64,000 nucleotides of DNA, from contig CM060842.1 of NCBI GenBank assembly GCA_030762175.1, forward strand, positions 60,882,501 through 60,946,500, in the 5' to 3' direction. The DNA is from Metallyticus violacea (taxonomy: Eukaryota; Arthropoda; Insecta; Mantodea; Metallyticidae). A program made the translations under genes and the position numbers. The notes beneath the pieces are model-generated. The model saw only the letters and a program-made list of their open reading frames with translations, was not told where the DNA came from and did no database searches. Shown piece by piece: positions 62,471 through 64,000 of this stretch. Numbering within the stretch: position 1 is the first letter of the stretch; the number at the start of each line of letters is the position of its first letter.

Positions 62471-63316
62471 GGCTTAGAGTAACTAATCATTGGAGTAACA
62501 TTTGAATTCTAAGTTGCTTATTTGAATTCAGACGCATTCCCTTCCAGATTCTAAAATCTCTTTGTTCAAGTGCAATGTTGAGCTTGCTAATGGTAGGTAC
62601 GGTGAAATACACGAATTAAATGCCCCTTAAATTCAACTGCATCTATATTTTCTTTCTTCGCTCGATTTTCCTTTTAATCGTAGAAAAACCTTAACGCCCG
62701 TTAGTTTTGATTGCATTCCTGCCTTCTTTTCCTACTTTTGTTACTACTCTACTAGCCACGCTATCTGAGTCATGACGCTCTACGGAAGTCCATATTTTTT
62801 ATGTTTATTAAATATTGCAAAATTTCACTAGCATGTACGCGCAGATGACTGCCCACTGCAACACTGGATTTACGTGTAGTAATTTCTTAAATGTCGAGGA
62901 AATGATAATTGGAAAAAAAGTAAAATAATTCAAAAGTGTCTTAAATGAATTACCTAATGTCACTAACAAAAACTTTTCCTTAAGGGGATAAGGAACTGTT
63001 CACTGTGCTCGAAAGTGTAATGGACACGTCAGTAACGTACAGCTTGTAATGTGTGTAGGGACAAATTATGGGCTTCGTTTCCTTAGAAACTGCATCTGTT
63101 CTGAATAATTTATGACTGTTCAGTTTCTTGTCCTTCAGATGACAGTAGAAATAGTATACTCTCGGAACTCAAGAGAGCAGATCAGGTTGTAAGGTTGACT
63201 GATATCCCATAAACAATTGGTCATTACAGAGCCAGAGAGCGCTTTCCGAATATTTATTTTATACGATGCTAATATTCCTATTTATTGTGCATTAGCAGTT
63301 AGAATTATTAAAAAGG

Positions 63317-63318
<2 letters not shown>
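62471..63318. other. Unassigned AT-rich DNA
   Basis: No gene or repeat signature seen. Confidence 0.5.

Positions 63319-63379
<61 letters not shown>
63319..63379. repeat. (AAT)n microsatellite
   Basis: About twenty AAT units. Confidence 0.95.
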
Positions 63380-64000
63380 GCAAAGAAAGATATAAAGATG
63401 ACAATAAACAAAAGAATATATCATGCATTCCACCTCTGGGACGCCAATACGCACACATCATCTCCACCTTCCATCATCAACAAATCATGGAAACGATGAC
63501 TGAACGGGATGCCGTGTATCTGGTACCATTGTAGCATGCCTGCTTGTCCGATCCCTATCGGGTTATGCTGTCTTCTGTTCATTGTCTCAATGAAAGCTAA
63601 ACGCTTACTGAGGAAAATAAATATCGTTTAGAACACGGAATCCTGTAGCCTGGTTAGCAGTGTTTGCAGATTACTAGCTAGTCTTATGAAGACCAATATC
63701 AGGTAACTTAAAGCGCCGACGAGCTCTGAACTCATTTGCCCATAAAGTCATTAATTTTATCCATTTTCTTCAGTCTTTTGGCAACTGACATCTTTTTGTT
63801 AAGCCCATTCCTTTACCCTTATTTCTCTCCGTGTTGTTCTTTTTATTTGTTTGCTTCATCTTTATTTCTTTATTTAGTGTTTTTCTTCTTTTGCCTTCGT
63901 CATCGTGTTTAATTGCTCCACCCTTTCTTCCTTGTTTTGTGTTTCCTGAATCAGAAAAATAAATTCCATCGCTTCTGAACAGAGCTGTTATCTTTAACTG
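63380..64000. other. Unassigned DNA to window end
   Basis: No gene recognised. Pyrimidine-rich toward the end. Probably intergenic or intronic. Confidence 0.5.

Overview
This is a 64 kb piece of an animal nuclear genome, most likely an insect and probably one with a large, repeat-rich genome. The grounds are AT-rich non-coding DNA, many simple repeats, several decayed mariner transposons, R1-like and I-like non-LTR retrotransposons and two abundant tRNA-derived SINE families. There are no operons, no ribosome binding sites and no prokaryotic gene density. I could not name the species, and everything here rests on reading the sequence without a database search.

The only convincing host gene is one giant exon on the minus strand, 41101 to 32216. 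It is open for about 2,960 codons between a plausible splice acceptor and a near-perfect donor. Both splice junctions are in phase 1 and the exon length is a multiple of three. The protein is acidic, low in complexity and probably disordered, with two basic clusters, a short duplicated LEKYF motif and a better-ordered helical stretch near residue 2430. I do not recognise it. The DNA on both sides is probably intron or intergenic; I could not identify its other exons.

Layout from left to right: unassigned AT-rich DNA with a SINE-B copy carrying a palindrome (2.6 kb); an I-like LINE relic with RT and RNase H remnants (4.9-6.6 kb); a mariner relic (9.4-10.4 kb) next to another SINE-B; unassigned DNA with microsatellites and a diverged direct repeat (13-14.5 kb); a SINE-like unit with a 38-base A tail (24 kb); two SINE-A copies (26.2 and 30.9 kb); one copy of an unnamed repeat X (30.2 kb); the giant exon (32.2-41.1 kb); a DNA transposon with 300 bp inverted repeats, broken by a SINE-A (42.8-44.3 kb); a minus-strand mariner relic (46.2-47.3 kb); a SINE-A (50.7 kb); a mariner split by a 3.8 kb R1-like LINE (51.6-56.1 kb); a second repeat X copy (57.5 kb); a SINE-B inserted inside another SINE-B (60.7-61.3 kb); and a CpG-rich segment (61.9-62.5 kb).

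The most informative structures are the three nested insertions with intact target-site duplications (13, 14 and 11 bp), which give a relative order of transposon activity, and the giant symmetric exon.
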